Assembly: GCA_947627905.1 (NCBI GenBank)
Contig: CANQXX010000009.1
Location: 1-55,437, forward strand
Direction of reading: 5' to 3'
Source of the DNA: an uncultured Clostridia bacterium
GTDB taxonomy: Bacteria; Bacillota; Clostridia; Oscillospirales; Ruminococcaceae
Length of the DNA: 55,437 nt
Under the pieces are notes generated by a model. It was not told the DNA's origin. It did no database searches and saw only the letters and a program-made list of their open reading frames with translations. Both the position numbers and the translations under genes were made by a program. Shown here one piece after another: positions 42,515 to 52,416 of the stretch. Position 1 is the first letter of the stretch; every line of letters begins with the position of its first letter.

Positions 42515-43183
42515 ATGAAAAAATTTTCCGGAAACACCTGCAATGACTGCCTTAAAGCAGTCGAGAGCCTTAAAGATGAGATCATTTCATTGCCTGCAAT
42601 GAGCATTTCAGAAACTGACCCGGAAAAGACCGAGCTTGTAATAGTCGATATAGTAAACGGCTTTGTCCGTCAGGGGGCAATGGCTTCTCCGCTTGTGGAG
42701 GATATAATCCCGCCTGTCGTCTCTCTTATGGACAAATGCGCCGGTAAAAATATACCCATAGCTGCCTTTGCGGACTGCCACTGCGCAGAATGTGAAGAAT
42801 TTTCTTCGTTCCCGCCTCACTGTATAGAAAATACTGCGGAATCCGAGATCGTTGACGAAATAAAGGCAAAGGGCGGATACCTGCTCATCAGAAAAAATTC
42901 CACCAACGGCTTCCACGAGGACGTTTTCAGGGAGCATCTTATTTCAGCAGGGAAAAATACCTTTATCGTCACCGGCGACTGTACCGATATCTGCGTTTTA
43001 CAGTTCTGCCTGACGTTAAAAACATTTTTCACCCGAAACGACAAAAAATGCGAGATAATTATTCCCATAAACTGTACCGAAACATATGACGCTCCCGGTC
43101 ACAGCGCCGACTTTATGAACATTGCCGCATATAAAATAATGAAAGACAGCGGAATAAAGTTCGTATCAGAGATTACGGACTGA
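42515..43183 (+). CDS. Isochorismatase-family amidase, probable nicotinamidase
   Basis: A 222-residue cysteine hydrolase with the triad Asp45 (VIVDIVNGF), Lys127 (IRKNSTNGF) and Cys160 (GDCTDICV); Asp87, His89 and His102 fit the metal site of nicotinamidase. It converts nicotinamide to nicotinate. Nicotinate phosphoribosyltransferase follows 26 bases downstream, which strongly supports this substrate. An N-terminal extension of about 35 residues with CNDC is unusual. Confidence 0.85.
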   Translation: MKKFSGNTCNDCLKAVESLKDEIISLPAMSISETDPEKTELVIVDIVNGFVRQGAMASPLVEDIIPPVVSLMDKCAGKNIPIAAFADCHCAECEEFSSFPPHCIENTAESEIVDEIKAKGGYLLIRKNSTNGFHEDVFREHLISAGKNTFIVTGDCTDICVLQFCLTLKTFFTRNDKKCEIIIPINCTETYDAPGHSADFMNIAAYKIMKDSGIKFVSEITD

Positions 43184-43209
43184 CGCCTGCCGATGAAAGA
43201 GGTATTTAT

Positions 43210-44655
43210 ATGAAAAACGATAACAGAAATCTTACTCTTCTGACTGACTTCTATGAACTTACTATGGCTAACGGATACTTTGAAAACGGCATGGGTGACA
43301 CGATTTCATATTTTGATATGTTTTTCCGGAGCGTTCCGGACGGCGGAGGATTTGCTATCATGTGCGGTCTGGAGCAGATGATAGAATATATGGAAAATCT
43401 TCATTTTGACGACGACGATATAGCTTATCTGCGAAGCAAGGGCATTTTCAGTGAAAAATTCCTTGATTACCTTAAAAATTTCAGGTTCTGCTGCGATGTA
43501 TGGGCTGTTCCGGAGGGAACTCCTATCTTCCCCAATGAACCTATCGTCACCGTAAGAGGTCCGGCTATACAGGCTCAGTTCGTTGAAACTATGGTGCTTA
43601 TCTGCATAAATCATCAGAGCCTTATTGCAACAAAAGCAAACCGCATAGTCCGCGCCGCAGAGGGCAGACCCGTTATGGAGTTCGGTTCGCGCCGCGCTCA
43701 GGGCTGTGACGGAGCTGTCTACGGTGCAAGAGCGGCTTATATCGCCGGCTGCTGCGGAACGGCATGTACAATGTCCGACCGTGATGACGGTATCCCTGCG
43801 CTGGGAACTATGGCTCATTCATGGGTACAGATGTTTGACAGCGAGCTTGAGGCTTTCCGTGCTTATGCAAAATGTTATCCTAATGGAACTACTCTTCTGG
43901 TAGATACCTATAATGTGCTCAGATCGGGGCTTCCCAATGCGATAACCGTTTTCAAGGAAATGCGCGCCAGAGGCGAAAAGCCTGCCGGTATACGCATTGA
44001 CAGCGGCGATATCACATATCTTTCAAAAAGAGCAAGGCAGATGCTTGACGACGAGGGCTTCAAGGACGTAAAAATAGTAGCTTCAAATTCTCTCGATGAA
44101 TACATCATCAGGGATATACTCGTTCAGGGAGCGGCTATAGACAGCTTCGGCGTAGGCGAAAGAATGATAACCTCAAAGTCCGAGCCGGTATTCGGCGGAG
44201 TTTACAAACTTGCAGCCATTGAAAAGAACGGAAAGATAATCCCGAAAATAAAGCTCTCGGAAAATACCGTGAAGATCACCAACCCCGACTTCAAGGAAGT
44301 ATGGAGACTGTTCGACATATATTCCGGCAAGGCTATTGCCGATGTTATCACCTGCCGGGGCGAAATAATCGACGATACAAAGCCTTATGAGATATTCGAT
44401 CCGGATCACACTTACAAGCGCAAAACGCTGGAGCATTTCAGCGCCGTGCGGCTTATGGAGCAGATATTCGACGACGGAAAATGCGTTTATGAACGTCCGT
44501 CGGCGGACGATATAAGAGAATACTGTTCTGCACAGCTGGAAACTATCTGGGACGAAGTAAAGCGTTTTGAAAATCCTCACAAATATTATGTAGACCTTTC
44601 CCAGATGATGTGGGACAAGAAAAACGATCTTCTTATGAGAGAGTACAAAGCATAA
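43210..44655 (+). CDS. pncB: Nicotinate phosphoribosyltransferase
   Basis: A 481-residue enzyme of the Preiss-Handler pathway making nicotinate mononucleotide from nicotinate, PRPP and ATP. Recognisable blocks: LLTDFYELTMANGYFE at the N-terminus, EFGSRRAQGCDGAVYGARAA, the phosphate-binding IRIDSGDITYLSKRARQML and SFGVGERMITSKSEPVFGGVYKL. Works with the preceding amidase to recycle nicotinamide into NAD. Confidence 0.95.
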   Translation: MKNDNRNLTLLTDFYELTMANGYFENGMGDTISYFDMFFRSVPDGGGFAIMCGLEQMIEYMENLHFDDDDIAYLRSKGIFSEKFLDYLKNFRFCCDVWAVPEGTPIFPNEPIVTVRGPAIQAQFVETMVLICINHQSLIATKANRIVRAAEGRPVMEFGSRRAQGCDGAVYGARAAYIAGCCGTACTMSDRDDGIPALGTMAHSWVQMFDSELEAFRAYAKCYPNGTTLLVDTYNVLRSGLPNAITVFKEMRARGEKPAGIRIDSGDITYLSKRARQMLDDEGFKDVKIVASNSLDEYIIRDILVQGAAIDSFGVGERMITSKSEPVFGGVYKLAAIEKNGKIIPKIKLSENTVKITNPDFKEVWRLFDIYSGKAIADVITCRGEIIDDTKPYEIFDPDHTYKRKTLEHFSAVRLMEQIFDDGKCVYERPSADDIREYCSAQLETIWDEVKRFENPHKYYVDLSQMMWDKKNDLLMREYKA

Positions 44656-44664
44656 ATAAAATAG

Positions 44665-44697
44665 CGGGCGGAAACATGAATTGTTTCCGCCCGTTTT
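44665..44697. terminator. Bidirectional terminator between pncB and the Rrf2 gene
   Basis: CGGGCGGAAACA (44665-44676) pairs with TGTTTCCGCCCG (44682-44693), then TTTT. Confidence 0.85.
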
Positions 44698-44705
44698 ATG
44701 TAAAT

Positions 44706-45101
44706 TCATATAAGCGTGTCAAAAGTGCAGGCTGCTAATTTCTTTTCAACTTCAACGGATATTTCATCAAAAACTCTCTGATATCTGCATCTGCCCGACA
44801 TTCCCCTGCTGCACTCAAAATCAGGATCAAGACACCTGCTGAGACGGTATTTTCCCTCAACAGCTTCTATAACGTCCATAAGAGATATTCCGGAGGGCGG
44901 CTTGGCAAGCTCATAACCGCCGTTTTTGCCCTTGAATGACCTGACAATACCGCTCGACGCAAGTTTTCGCAGGATCTTTAGCGCAAACCGCAGGGTAACT
45001 GCCGTTTCGTCCGATATCGCCTTTGCGTCTATGCGGCGTTCCGAAGCCGCAAGACAGCCGACTATCCGTACTGCATAATCCGCTTCTAAAGTAATGTGCA
45101 T
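44706..45101 (-). CDS. Rrf2-family transcriptional regulator with three cysteines
   Basis: A 131-residue winged-helix regulator (residues 1-75: LEADYAVRIVGCLAASERRI; SFKGKNGGYELAKPP). Cys90, Cys97 and Cys105 (RCLDPDFECSRGMSGRC) occupy the place of the Fe-S ligands of IscR/NsrR, so it probably senses iron-sulfur status, NO or redox. It starts 26 bases after the rpoD stop and may be the last gene of that operon. No isc/suf gene is close. Confidence 0.88.
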   Translation of the reverse strand: MHITLEADYAVRIVGCLAASERRIDAKAISDETAVTLRFALKILRKLASSGIVRSFKGKNGGYELAKPPSGISLMDVIEAVEGKYRLSRCLDPDFECSRGMSGRCRYQRVFDEISVEVEKKLAACTFDTLI

Positions 45102-45127
45102 ATCTGATCCTTTCTGTATTATGACCG

Positions 45128-46207
45128 TCAGTCAAGAAAATCCTTGACTTTTTTGCTTCTGCTGGGGTGTCTGAGCTTCCTCAGCGCTTTTGCTTCTATC
45201 TGTCTTATTCTTTCACGGGTAACGTTAAATTCTTTGCCTACTTCTTCAAGAGTTCTGCTTCTGCCGTCCTCCAGTCCGAAACGAAGTCTGAGGACCTTTT
45301 CCTCACGTTCGGTAAGGGTCGAAAGCACCTCTCCGAGCTGTTCTTTAAGAAGTATGAGAGAAGCCGCTTCAGCAGGCGCAGGCGCATCGTCGTCCGGGAT
45401 AAAATCCCCGAGATGACTGTCCTCCTCCTCGCCGATAGGCGTTTCCAGCGAAACCGGATCCTGCGCTATGCGCATTATTTCCCGTACTTTTTCTACCGGC
45501 ATTTCCAGAGCTTCGGCAATCTCCTCCGGAGAGGGATCGTGCCCGTTCTGGTGCAGCAGCTGACTGGAAACTTTCTTTACCTTGGTTATAGTCTCTACCA
45601 TATGAACGGGTATTCTTATGGTCCTTGCCTGATCGGCTATTGCTCTTGTAATGGCTTGTCTTATCCACCATGTTGCATATGTGGAAAATTTAAATCCCTT
45701 TGTATGGTCGAATTTTTCCACAGCCTTTATAAGTCCGAGGTTGCCCTCCTGTATAAGGTCAAGGAACTGCATACCCCGTCCTACATATCTTTTTGCGATC
45801 GAAACGACAAGACGCAGGTTTGCTTCTGCAAGACGTTTTTTTGCCTTAGGATCGCCCTGAGCCATTCTTTCAGCAAGCTCTATCTCCTCCTCTGCCGTAA
45901 GCAAAGGAACGCGTCCTATCTCTTTGAGGTATATCTTTACCGGATCGTCAATGGCAAGTCCTTCGGTAGAAAGGGACAGCTCCAGATCGTCGTCCGCAGC
46001 GTCAAGAGGAAGCGACAGATCGGTATCTATATTGAAATCCTCGATTATTTCAATATTAAGGTTGCTGCAATTGTCATAGAACGCTTCCATCTGATCGACA
46101 TCGTACTCCAGCTCTTCAAGAACATCGGTTATCTCCTTTGTGGAAAGCTTGCCGCTGGCTTTTCCCTGTTCCATAAGGCTCTCTATGGTCTTTTTATTAT
46201 TTGACAT
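45128..46207 (-). CDS. rpoD: RNA polymerase primary sigma factor RpoD (sigma-A)
   Basis: A 359-residue sigma factor. Region 1.1-like acidic N-terminus; region 1.2-2.4 including [20 protein letters not shown] and the -10 binding segment [20 protein letters not shown]; region 3 ([11 protein letters not shown]); region 4.2 helix-turn-helix [22 protein letters not shown] in the C-terminus. It matches the many consensus promoters seen in this window. GAAAGGA precedes the ATG. Confidence 0.96.
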   Translation of the reverse strand: MSNNKKTIESLMEQGKASGKLSTKEITDVLEELEYDVDQMEAFYDNCSNLNIEIIEDFNIDTDLSLPLDAADDDLELSLSTEGLAIDDPVKIYLKEIGRVPLLTAEEEIELAERMAQGDPKAKKRLAEANLRLVVSIAKRYVGRGMQFLDLIQEGNLGLIKAVEKFDHTKGFKFSTYATWWIRQAITRAIADQARTIRIPVHMVETITKVKKVSSQLLHQNGHDPSPEEIAEALEMPVEKVREIMRIAQDPVSLETPIGEEEDSHLGDFIPDDDAPAPAEAASLILLKEQLGEVLSTLTEREEKVLRLRFGLEDGRSRTLEEVGKEFNVTRERIRQIEAKALRKLRHPSRSKKVKDFLD

Positions 46208-46299
46208 AAGTTCGATCCTTTCTTTTTTGCAAATCTTGTATTCTGGCGGAATATACAGAACATCGGCTCGGATATCCCGTTTCTGCGTCCTGTCCGGCG

Positions 46300-48048
46300 C
46301 TACTTCTTTTTTTTCAGACCGCTGAAATAGCTGCGGAAATCATCGTCCGAAAGGGCGTTGACGTCCTGAGAATTGTCGGCGCGGTCTGTAAGAAATTTAA
46401 TAAAATCATTAACGGCAGTTTTATTAATATTTACATCTTTACTATTGACTGCGATTTCGGTTATTTTACCCATTTCATCGGCAGTAAATTCACTTTGAAG
46501 TGAAAGAATATCATAAAACCCCGATATTTTTGACTTTTTAAGGATAGCGGCATAGACTTTTTTGTTGAAATCCGTCACAAAATCGTCCGGAGATATTTTT
46601 GAAGCCACATATTCCGTTTCTTCGGGATACGCCGCAAGAAAAGAGAGTATCCCTGTTTCAGCTTTGTATTCCTTGGAATGACGGTATGCATCCGGATCCT
46701 TGCGCAGTTCGTTCTGGAATGTGCGTATGTCCGTCCATTCACGTTTTTTGTCCTGATCTATACGTTTTTTTATCGCCCCGTTCACCTGCTGGAAAAGCAT
46801 TTCCTTGCTGACCTTAGTCTCATCGGAAACACGTCCTATATAAACTTCCCGTTCAATAGGAGAGGAGATATCTGCAAACAGCTTTACACATCGTTTAAGG
46901 TATTCGACCCTTCCCTCGTCTGTGCTGATATCAAGACCGTTCCTGCATTTGGAAAGTTCAAATTCGATAGCGCCTCCCGATTTATTGAGAAGCTGACCAA
47001 ATCGCATAGCGCCGAATTTTTTTATGTACTCATCAGGATCCTTAGCGCCCTCCATTTTGATTATGCGCGTTTTCAATCCTGCTTCGGAAAGAAGATTTAT
47101 CGCCTTATGGGTGGCTTTTTGCCCTGCACCGTCCGAATCATAAGCAATGATTATTTCCTCGGCATACCGCGACATCAGCCTTGCCTGCTCCTGAGTAAGA
47201 GCCGTACCGAGCGTAGCGACTACATTTTCAAATCCTGCCTGATTTATCGAGATAACATCCATGTAGCCTTCCGCAAGAATAAGACGTTTTTCCTCGGACT
47301 TCTTTGCAAAATTCAGCGAGAACAGGTTCATGCTTTTTTTGAATACGGGAGTATCGGAGCTGTTCAGGTACTTTGGCTTCCCGTCGTCGATGACGCGCCC
47401 TCCGAAAGCGATAACGTTTCCCCTGAGGTCAATTATGGGGAACATCACCCTGTCACGGAAACGGTCATACAGACCTCCGTTTCTTCCTCTGCTGCAAAGA
47501 TCGGCAGCGATAAGCTCTTCCTCGCCGTATCCTTTTGAACGCATAAAATTTGTAAGACCGTACCAGTCGCCGGGAGCATAGCCAAGACCGTATTTTGTGA
47601 TAGTTTTAGCAGAAAGCTGCCTGTCGGCAAAATATCTTCTTCCCTTTTCTCCCTCCGGAGCGCGGGTAAGAACATCATAGAAATATCTTGCCGCAGTACG
47701 GTTTATTTCAAGTATCTTTGACTTTATAAGAGCATTCCGGCTGTCTGCCGGATCGTCATCAGGCATTGTCATGCCTGCACGGGCGGCAAGAAATCGTATG
47801 GCTTCAACGTAATCCAGATTTTCTATCTTCATCACGAACGTGATAACGTCTCCTCCGGCGCCGCAGCCGAAGCAATAGAAGCTGTTGCTTTCATGGTAGA
47901 CCGTACAGGACGGCGTTTTTTCCGAATGGAACGGACATAGGCAAACGCTGTTTCTTCCTCGTCTTATCAGATTTGTATAGCCTGACATCACACTGTCTAT
48001 CGGATTATTCAGTTTAAGTTCCTGAATGAACTGATCTGAAAAAGCCAT
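46300..48048 (-). CDS. dnaG: DNA primase DnaG
   Basis: A 582-residue primase: CHC2 zinc finger (CPFH...CFGC, about 38-62), catalytic TOPRIM domain with EGYMDVISI and [14 protein letters not shown] (about 260-320), and a C-terminal DnaB-binding region. It makes the RNA primers for replication. The ATG overlaps the dgt stop by one base (TAATG), and rpoD follows, the usual macromolecular-synthesis order. Confidence 0.96.
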   Translation of the reverse strand: MAFSDQFIQELKLNNPIDSVMSGYTNLIRRGRNSVCLCPFHSEKTPSCTVYHESNSFYCFGCGAGGDVITFVMKIENLDYVEAIRFLAARAGMTMPDDDPADSRNALIKSKILEINRTAARYFYDVLTRAPEGEKGRRYFADRQLSAKTITKYGLGYAPGDWYGLTNFMRSKGYGEEELIAADLCSRGRNGGLYDRFRDRVMFPIIDLRGNVIAFGGRVIDDGKPKYLNSSDTPVFKKSMNLFSLNFAKKSEEKRLILAEGYMDVISINQAGFENVVATLGTALTQEQARLMSRYAEEIIIAYDSDGAGQKATHKAINLLSEAGLKTRIIKMEGAKDPDEYIKKFGAMRFGQLLNKSGGAIEFELSKCRNGLDISTDEGRVEYLKRCVKLFADISSPIEREVYIGRVSDETKVSKEMLFQQVNGAIKKRIDQDKKREWTDIRTFQNELRKDPDAYRHSKEYKAETGILSFLAAYPEETEYVASKISPDDFVTDFNKKVYAAILKKSKISGFYDILSLQSEFTADEMGKITEIAVNSKDVNINKTAVNDFIKFLTDRADNSQDVNALSDDDFRSYFSGLKKKK

Positions 48049-49040
48049 TAATACTTCCAGCCTTTCGGTATGAACAATTCATTATACAGATTGACCGCAT
48101 AAACGTCGGTCATTCCGGCAATATAATCACAAACGGCTCTGTGCTTGTCGAATTTTATAAGTATCTTCTTGTATTCCTCCGGCATTTTTTCCGGATATCT
48201 GAGAAAATAGGAGTAAAGTTTTTCTACCAGAGCCTTTGCCTTGGCTTCCTCAGCCTTGGCAGCAGAATTTTTATACACATTGGCAAACATGAATGCTCTC
48301 AGTTCATCGTGAGCTTTCTGGACTTCGGGGCTCATTCTGATATCCTGCACGCCGTTGTCGAGTATAGATGTTATAAGCGTAGTTATCCGCTTGCTTTTGC
48401 TGTTGCCCAGAACGCTTACCGCTGATTTTGGGAGATCCTCTTCTTTCAGCATACCTGCGCGGATAGCGTCGTCTATATCGTGGTTTATATATGCTATCTT
48501 ATCGGCGAGCCGTACAAGGTAGCCCTCCTTGGTGACGGCAACTTTATTTGTATGGCAGGCAATACCGTTCTTGACTTCATATGTAAGGTTAAGACCCTTT
48601 CCGCCGTTTTCGATATAATCCACCACGCGGACGCTTTGGAGATAGTGCTTGAATCCGTAAGGGCATATCTCATCGAGGATATCCTCGCCGGAATGTCCGA
48701 AAGGCGTATGCCCAAGGTCATGTCCGAGAGCGATAGCTTCGGTAAGATCCTCATTCAGCCGGAAAGCTCTTGCCATAGTCCTTGCGATCTGCGATACTTC
48801 AAGAGTATGTGTAAGCCTTGTTCTGTAATGATCTCCCACCGGGGAAAGGAAAACCTGTGTTTTCTGTTTCAGCCGCCTGAAAGAATTACAGTGAAGTATC
48901 CTGTCGCGGTCGCGCTGAAATTCGGTCCTTATAGGACACTTAGGCTCGCTGCGTTTGCGCCTGCCGGTACTTTTTGAAGTACAAGCGTCCTCACAAAGCA
49001 TACCAAGCTCCATAATTTCGGTCTGTTCACGAATAGTCAC
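48048..49040 (-). CDS. dgt: Deoxyguanosinetriphosphate triphosphohydrolase-like protein
   Basis: A 330-residue HD-domain enzyme. The start is GTG 49040: GGAGGG lies 7 bases upstream, whereas the longer frame would begin with TTG inside the preceding gene. HD motif residues are seen in RTRLTHTLEVSQIARTMARA and IALGHDLGHTPFGHSGEDIL. It splits dNTPs to nucleosides and triphosphate, adjusting the pools used by replication; the gene is commonly found ahead of dnaG in Firmicutes. Confidence 0.92.
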   Translation of the reverse strand: MTIREQTEIMELGMLCEDACTSKSTGRRKRSEPKCPIRTEFQRDRDRILHCNSFRRLKQKTQVFLSPVGDHYRTRLTHTLEVSQIARTMARAFRLNEDLTEAIALGHDLGHTPFGHSGEDILDEICPYGFKHYLQSVRVVDYIENGGKGLNLTYEVKNGIACHTNKVAVTKEGYLVRLADKIAYINHDIDDAIRAGMLKEEDLPKSAVSVLGNSKSKRITTLITSILDNGVQDIRMSPEVQKAHDELRAFMFANVYKNSAAKAEEAKAKALVEKLYSYFLRYPEKMPEEYKKILIKFDKHRAVCDYIAGMTDVYAVNLYNELFIPKGWKY

Positions 49041-49077
49041 AGCGCGTCCCTCCCATAAATTACCGGCAGAATATTTC

Positions 49078-49710
49078 TCACGCAAAATTGCCGAAGCACT
49101 CTTCCGATCTTTCTATATTTATATTCCCGTTTGTAATATCAATGAGCTTTTCAGCAAATTTATCCGAAAGCTCCGACTTTACCAGAAGCTCCACGGAAAC
49201 ATTTTCCGCAAAAACGGTATCGCCGACTCTCACTTCAAAATCGGGAAAAACATAATTTATTTTGCCGTAAAGGTTATAATCAACGGTTATTTTCATAGGG
49301 ATACATTTATGCATCAGCAGGCGTTCAGCCGCGTCAAGAGCAATTTTTGCGCTGTGGGAATATGCCCTTACAAGACCTCCGCCGCCAAGAAGTATACCGC
49401 CGAAATATCTTGTCACCACGCAGCAGACGTCGGTAACGCCCTCTTTCAGCAGAACGTCCAGAACAGGCACGCCGGCAGTTCCCTGCGGTTCGCCGTCGTC
49501 GGAATACCGCGAAGCGGAGCCGTCCCTGAGAATATACGCATAGACGTTATGCGCAGCTTTTCTGTGCTTTGCCCTGATCTCGTTAATGAAGTCCACCGCT
49601 TCATCGTTTGTCTCAGCATGGGATATATAGCCGATAAATTCGGACTTTTTTTCCGTAAAGGACGCTTCCGCGCGTCCGCGGATAGTAGAATAACCGTTAT
49701 CACTGTTCAT
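49078..49710 (-). CDS. YigZ/IMPACT family protein
   Basis: A 210-residue protein from ATG 49710 (GGAG upstream). The IMPACT-like N-terminal domain includes FTEKKSEFIGYI, KHRKAAHNVYAYIL, SDDGEPQGTAGVPVLDVLL and VTRYFGGILLGGGGLVRAYS; the C-terminal domain is a ferredoxin-like DUF1949. Homologues may bind translation factors or nucleic acids; the exact role is unsettled. It precedes dgt by 37 bases. Confidence 0.92.
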   Translation of the reverse strand: MNSDNGYSTIRGRAEASFTEKKSEFIGYISHAETNDEAVDFINEIRAKHRKAAHNVYAYILRDGSASRYSDDGEPQGTAGVPVLDVLLKEGVTDVCCVVTRYFGGILLGGGGLVRAYSHSAKIALDAAERLLMHKCIPMKITVDYNLYGKINYVFPDFEVRVGDTVFAENVSVELLVKSELSDKFAEKLIDITNGNINIERSEECFGNFA

Positions 49711-49740
49711 AAAAAACTCCGGCAAAGAATAGTTATCTTG

Positions 49741-49773
49741 AAAAAAGCAAGCCTGCGTAAGCTATACGCAGGC
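49741..49773 (-). terminator. rpmE terminator
   Basis: On the minus strand GCCTGCGT and ACGCAGGC pair over a 7-base loop and are followed by TTGCTTTTTT, 10 bases past the rpmE stop. Confidence 0.85.
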
Positions 49774-49783
49774 TGTGTCCGAA

Positions 49784-49987
49784 TTACTTATCCAAACCGA
49801 AACGCTTCTTGAATCTGTCTACACGTCCGCCTGTATCAACAAGCTTCTGCCTGCCCGTAAAGAAGGGGTGACACTTGGAGCAAATTTCAACTCTGATGTT
49901 CTCCTTAGTGGAACGTGTTTTAATAACATTTCCGCAAGCGCAGGTAATAGTAGTTTCCTTGTAATCGGGATGAATACCTGATTTCAT
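49784..49987 (-). CDS. rpmE: 50S ribosomal protein L31
   Basis: A 67-residue protein starting [20 protein letters not shown]. It has the zinc-binding cysteines of the C+ form (CAC and CSKC) and ends [23 protein letters not shown] 49987 is chosen by homology and a GAGGTG upstream. L31 bridges the subunits. Confidence 0.97.
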   Translation of the reverse strand: MKSGIHPDYKETTITCACGNVIKTRSTKENIRVEICSKCHPFFTGRQKLVDTGGRVDRFKKRFGLDK

Positions 49988-50081
49988 TGACGAGCACCTC
50001 ACTTTCTCCGATAATATATGATCGCATAGCAGCCCATCACACGCTATCGGACAGTAGTGCTACATAAATCACTTACGTTTT

Positions 50082-50110
50082 ATTATACCACGCTTATCCG
50101 TTAATGTCAA
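50082..50110 (-). promoter_or_regulatory. rpmE promoter
   Basis: Consensus TTGACA (50110-50105) and TATAAT (50087-50082), 17 bases apart, giving a leader of about 85 bases in which I see no known L31 autoregulatory structure. Confidence 0.9.
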
Positions 50111-50186
50111 TAGTTTTTTTATATTTTTTTGAGAAAATCTGTTATGCCGTGTCACAACAAGAAGCAGCGGGAAAGTTTCACAGGCT

Positions 50187-50221
50187 AAAATTCCCCACCT
50201 GTGTGAAAGGTGGGGAATTTT
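50187..50221 (-). terminator. Terminator of the secreted-protein gene
   Basis: AAAATTCCCCACC pairs with GGTGGGGAATTTT over a 9-base loop, 28 bases past the stop; symmetrical A/T flanks. Confidence 0.85.
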
Positions 50222-50248
50222 CATTTTAATGAATTATGCGGTTTCAGA

Positions 50249-52162
50249 TTATTTCTCAAAAAGAACTATTACGAAATCGCCGCCCTGTGTCATACCGTCA
50301 AATGTAACCTTTCCGCTGCTGCTGACTGTAGATGTGTCAACGAGCTGGAGAGAATTTCTGGAAGAATTGTAACGGTAGATCTTAGCTGAGCAGCCTGCGC
50401 GGTTAGCGGAGTACTTAACTGTAACGCCGATCTTGCCGCCGAAAGTATTGCTGCTTACGGATATCTGAGATGTGCTCAGGGAGTTGTTTACGTTTGTAGC
50501 CTTCTTAACAAGTCCGGAAGGAACGTTCTTGGTGTTGTATGTAACAGCAACGTTAACGTCCTTAGGAGTTGAAACGTCCTGACCGTTGATAGTAACTACT
50601 GCGCCGTTCTTGAGCTTGAAGTTAACGTCAACGTCCTTGCCGTCGAGAGCTGTGAGGATCTCTTCGGGGATAGAAGTTTCACCGTTCATTGTAACGCTGA
50701 GTGAAGCACCGCTCTTAGCGGATCTGATAGAGCTTCTTACGTTCGTCCAACCGGACTTATTGCCGATCTTTACGGAAGAACCGCCGAGGCTGCTGCTACT
50801 GCTGCTGCCGGAATTGCCGCGGTTCAGGAAGTAATAGTAATAAGGATCGTCATATCCATAATATCCGTATGCGCTGTTAGCGCTTAAGGTAACAACGAGA
50901 GAAGCATTATTATTTGAAGAGTAGAGCGCGTCTTCATAATAATTGTAGAAGTTACCTGTAAGGCGTGAGAAGTAATTGCCGGCAGTTGTATAATTTCTTA
51001 TAAAAGTAATTCTGGAGGTATCATTTCCGGCTGCTGCGCAGGCGCTGCTCCATGAATAATAATAGTATCCGTTATCAACGCGGTATATAGCGTACTCGGT
51101 GTTGGAAGCAGAAGTACCGGATGATACAAGTACAGCATAAGGATGATATCCGTTGCTTGCCTGAGAGGTTGTGTAATAGTTACCGTCGGTAGGATCAAAC
51201 CAGCAATATGTAGCGGAATATGCAGGGCTAGGAACCCTTGTATTTACTGCTGTTGCGCTGCCCCATACTGCACGGAGAGCCGAAAGGTTAGGATACCATG
51301 TAACATAGTCAACGGTATATGACTTGCTGTCTGCATATCTGTAGCCTACAGGGATATCATATGTTCCGTAAGAACCGGTGCTGCCCGGATCTGTTGTGCT
51401 TCCGCCGGTGAGGCTGAGAGTGTATGTATTTCCTGGTTTTATTTCTCCGTTAATTATATCAACTTTCAATATACCGCTAAACTCATCAGAAAGCTGCTTC
51501 ATGGTTTTGGTCTCGGTTACCGGATTGCACTTATACTTAACTGTTGACTTTGTTTTCTCCGAGGTTTCAAGCGTATTCAGCGTATTCGCATATGGATTGG
51601 TACCCGCTGTAGCTGCAGTTACAGTAATGGTAGCTCCTGTAGAGTCGGTAAACTGTGACTTAGCTGCAGGATCAGTTGCAATTGCAGAATTAACATAATT
51701 TGCAGCGTCTACCCACTTATTAAAGTCATCAACAGCATCGTTCCATTTCTTTTTCCAGACAGCTATATCGTTATCGGCTTTGTTCTCTGCAACAGTAACA
51801 GCATTTGAGATCTGTGCCTTGATATAATTAACATTCATTGTGCTGTCAATATATTTGCTGCCAGAATAGTCAGGCGCTATTCCTACGCCTACATCTTTAA
51901 AGCTGCCTGTTGTAGGATAATCGCTCTGAGAATAGTCCTGGAATGTTACCTTGTACTTTCCGTCTGTGCCCAGAAGAGCTGTAGCCAGCGTCTGAGTTGT
52001 TGTACGTGTGGTCGTCCATGAAAGACGATATGCAGTACCCGACAAAGTCTTAGCACTTGCGTCAATAGTAACATCAGCGCTTGCAACGATAGCAACGGCA
52101 GGGATAGCCGTAAGACCGGCAAGACCAACTGCGGCAATTCTGCCAAAAGTTCTTTTCTTCAT
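50249..52162 (-). CDS. Large secreted aromatic- and serine-rich protein of unknown function
   Basis: A 637-residue exported protein with a clear signal peptide (MKKRTFGRIAAVGLAG..., cleavage near ASA-DV at about 29). Residues 30-260 contain a helical part (VAENKADNDIAVWKKKWNDA, then VDDFNKWV). Residues 285-450 are very rich in Tyr, Ser, Asn and Gly with three loosely repeated units (FDPTDGNYYTT, YRVDNGYYYYS, RLTGNFYNYYE), each followed by a small-residue stretch. A polar linker (NSGSSSSSSLGGSS) leads to a C-terminal beta-rich domain ending FVIVLFEK. No sorting signal, dockerin or catalytic motif is visible. Strong ribosome site (AAGGAG) and promoter suggest good expression. Confidence 0.75.
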   Translation of the reverse strand: MKKRTFGRIAAVGLAGLTAIPAVAIVASADVTIDASAKTLSGTAYRLSWTTTRTTTQTLATALLGTDGKYKVTFQDYSQSDYPTTGSFKDVGVGIAPDYSGSKYIDSTMNVNYIKAQISNAVTVAENKADNDIAVWKKKWNDAVDDFNKWVDAANYVNSAIATDPAAKSQFTDSTGATITVTAATAGTNPYANTLNTLETSEKTKSTVKYKCNPVTETKTMKQLSDEFSGILKVDIINGEIKPGNTYTLSLTGGSTTDPGSTGSYGTYDIPVGYRYADSKSYTVDYVTWYPNLSALRAVWGSATAVNTRVPSPAYSATYCWFDPTDGNYYTTSQASNGYHPYAVLVSSGTSASNTEYAIYRVDNGYYYYSWSSACAAAGNDTSRITFIRNYTTAGNYFSRLTGNFYNYYEDALYSSNNNASLVVTLSANSAYGYYGYDDPYYYYFLNRGNSGSSSSSSLGGSSVKIGNKSGWTNVRSSIRSAKSGASLSVTMNGETSIPEEILTALDGKDVDVNFKLKNGAVVTINGQDVSTPKDVNVAVTYNTKNVPSGLVKKATNVNNSLSTSQISVSSNTFGGKIGVTVKYSANRAGCSAKIYRYNSSRNSLQLVDTSTVSSSGKVTFDGMTQGGDFVIVLFEK

Positions 52163-52235
52163 TTTAATATCTCCTTTTCGATTTTTTATAGACTTTCTGA
52201 AAATTTTAAGCGAACTAAAAAATCTGCTTACTTAC

Positions 52236-52264
52236 AGTATACTACATTATTTTCAATTTTGCAA
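52236..52264 (-). promoter_or_regulatory. Promoter of the secreted-protein gene
   Basis: TTGCAA (52264-52259) and TATACT (52241-52236) on the minus strand, 17 bases apart, about 75 bases before the ATG. Confidence 0.7.
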
Positions 52265-52321
52265 TAGGTAATTTGCTAAAAATCATTACAATTTTATGAC
52301 GAAATGAGAGAAATCGTTGTT

Positions 52322-52357
52322 AAAAGGTTACAAACCAGTGATTTTTTGTAACCTTTT
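52322..52357 (-). terminator. tmcAL terminator
   Basis: AAAAGGTTACAAA (52322-52334) pairs with TTTGTAACCTTTT (52345-52357), about 60 bases past the tmcAL stop. Confidence 0.7.
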
Positions 52358-52416
52358 GATATCGTTTTGTAATAATTGCAGAATTTCTGCCATATATTTC
52401 CCGAATTATTAATTTA

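Noticed and set aside
49041-49085. 15-codon longer form of dgt starting with TTG
   Set aside because: It would overlap yigZ and lacks a ribosome site, while GTG 49040 has GGAGGG at 7 bases.
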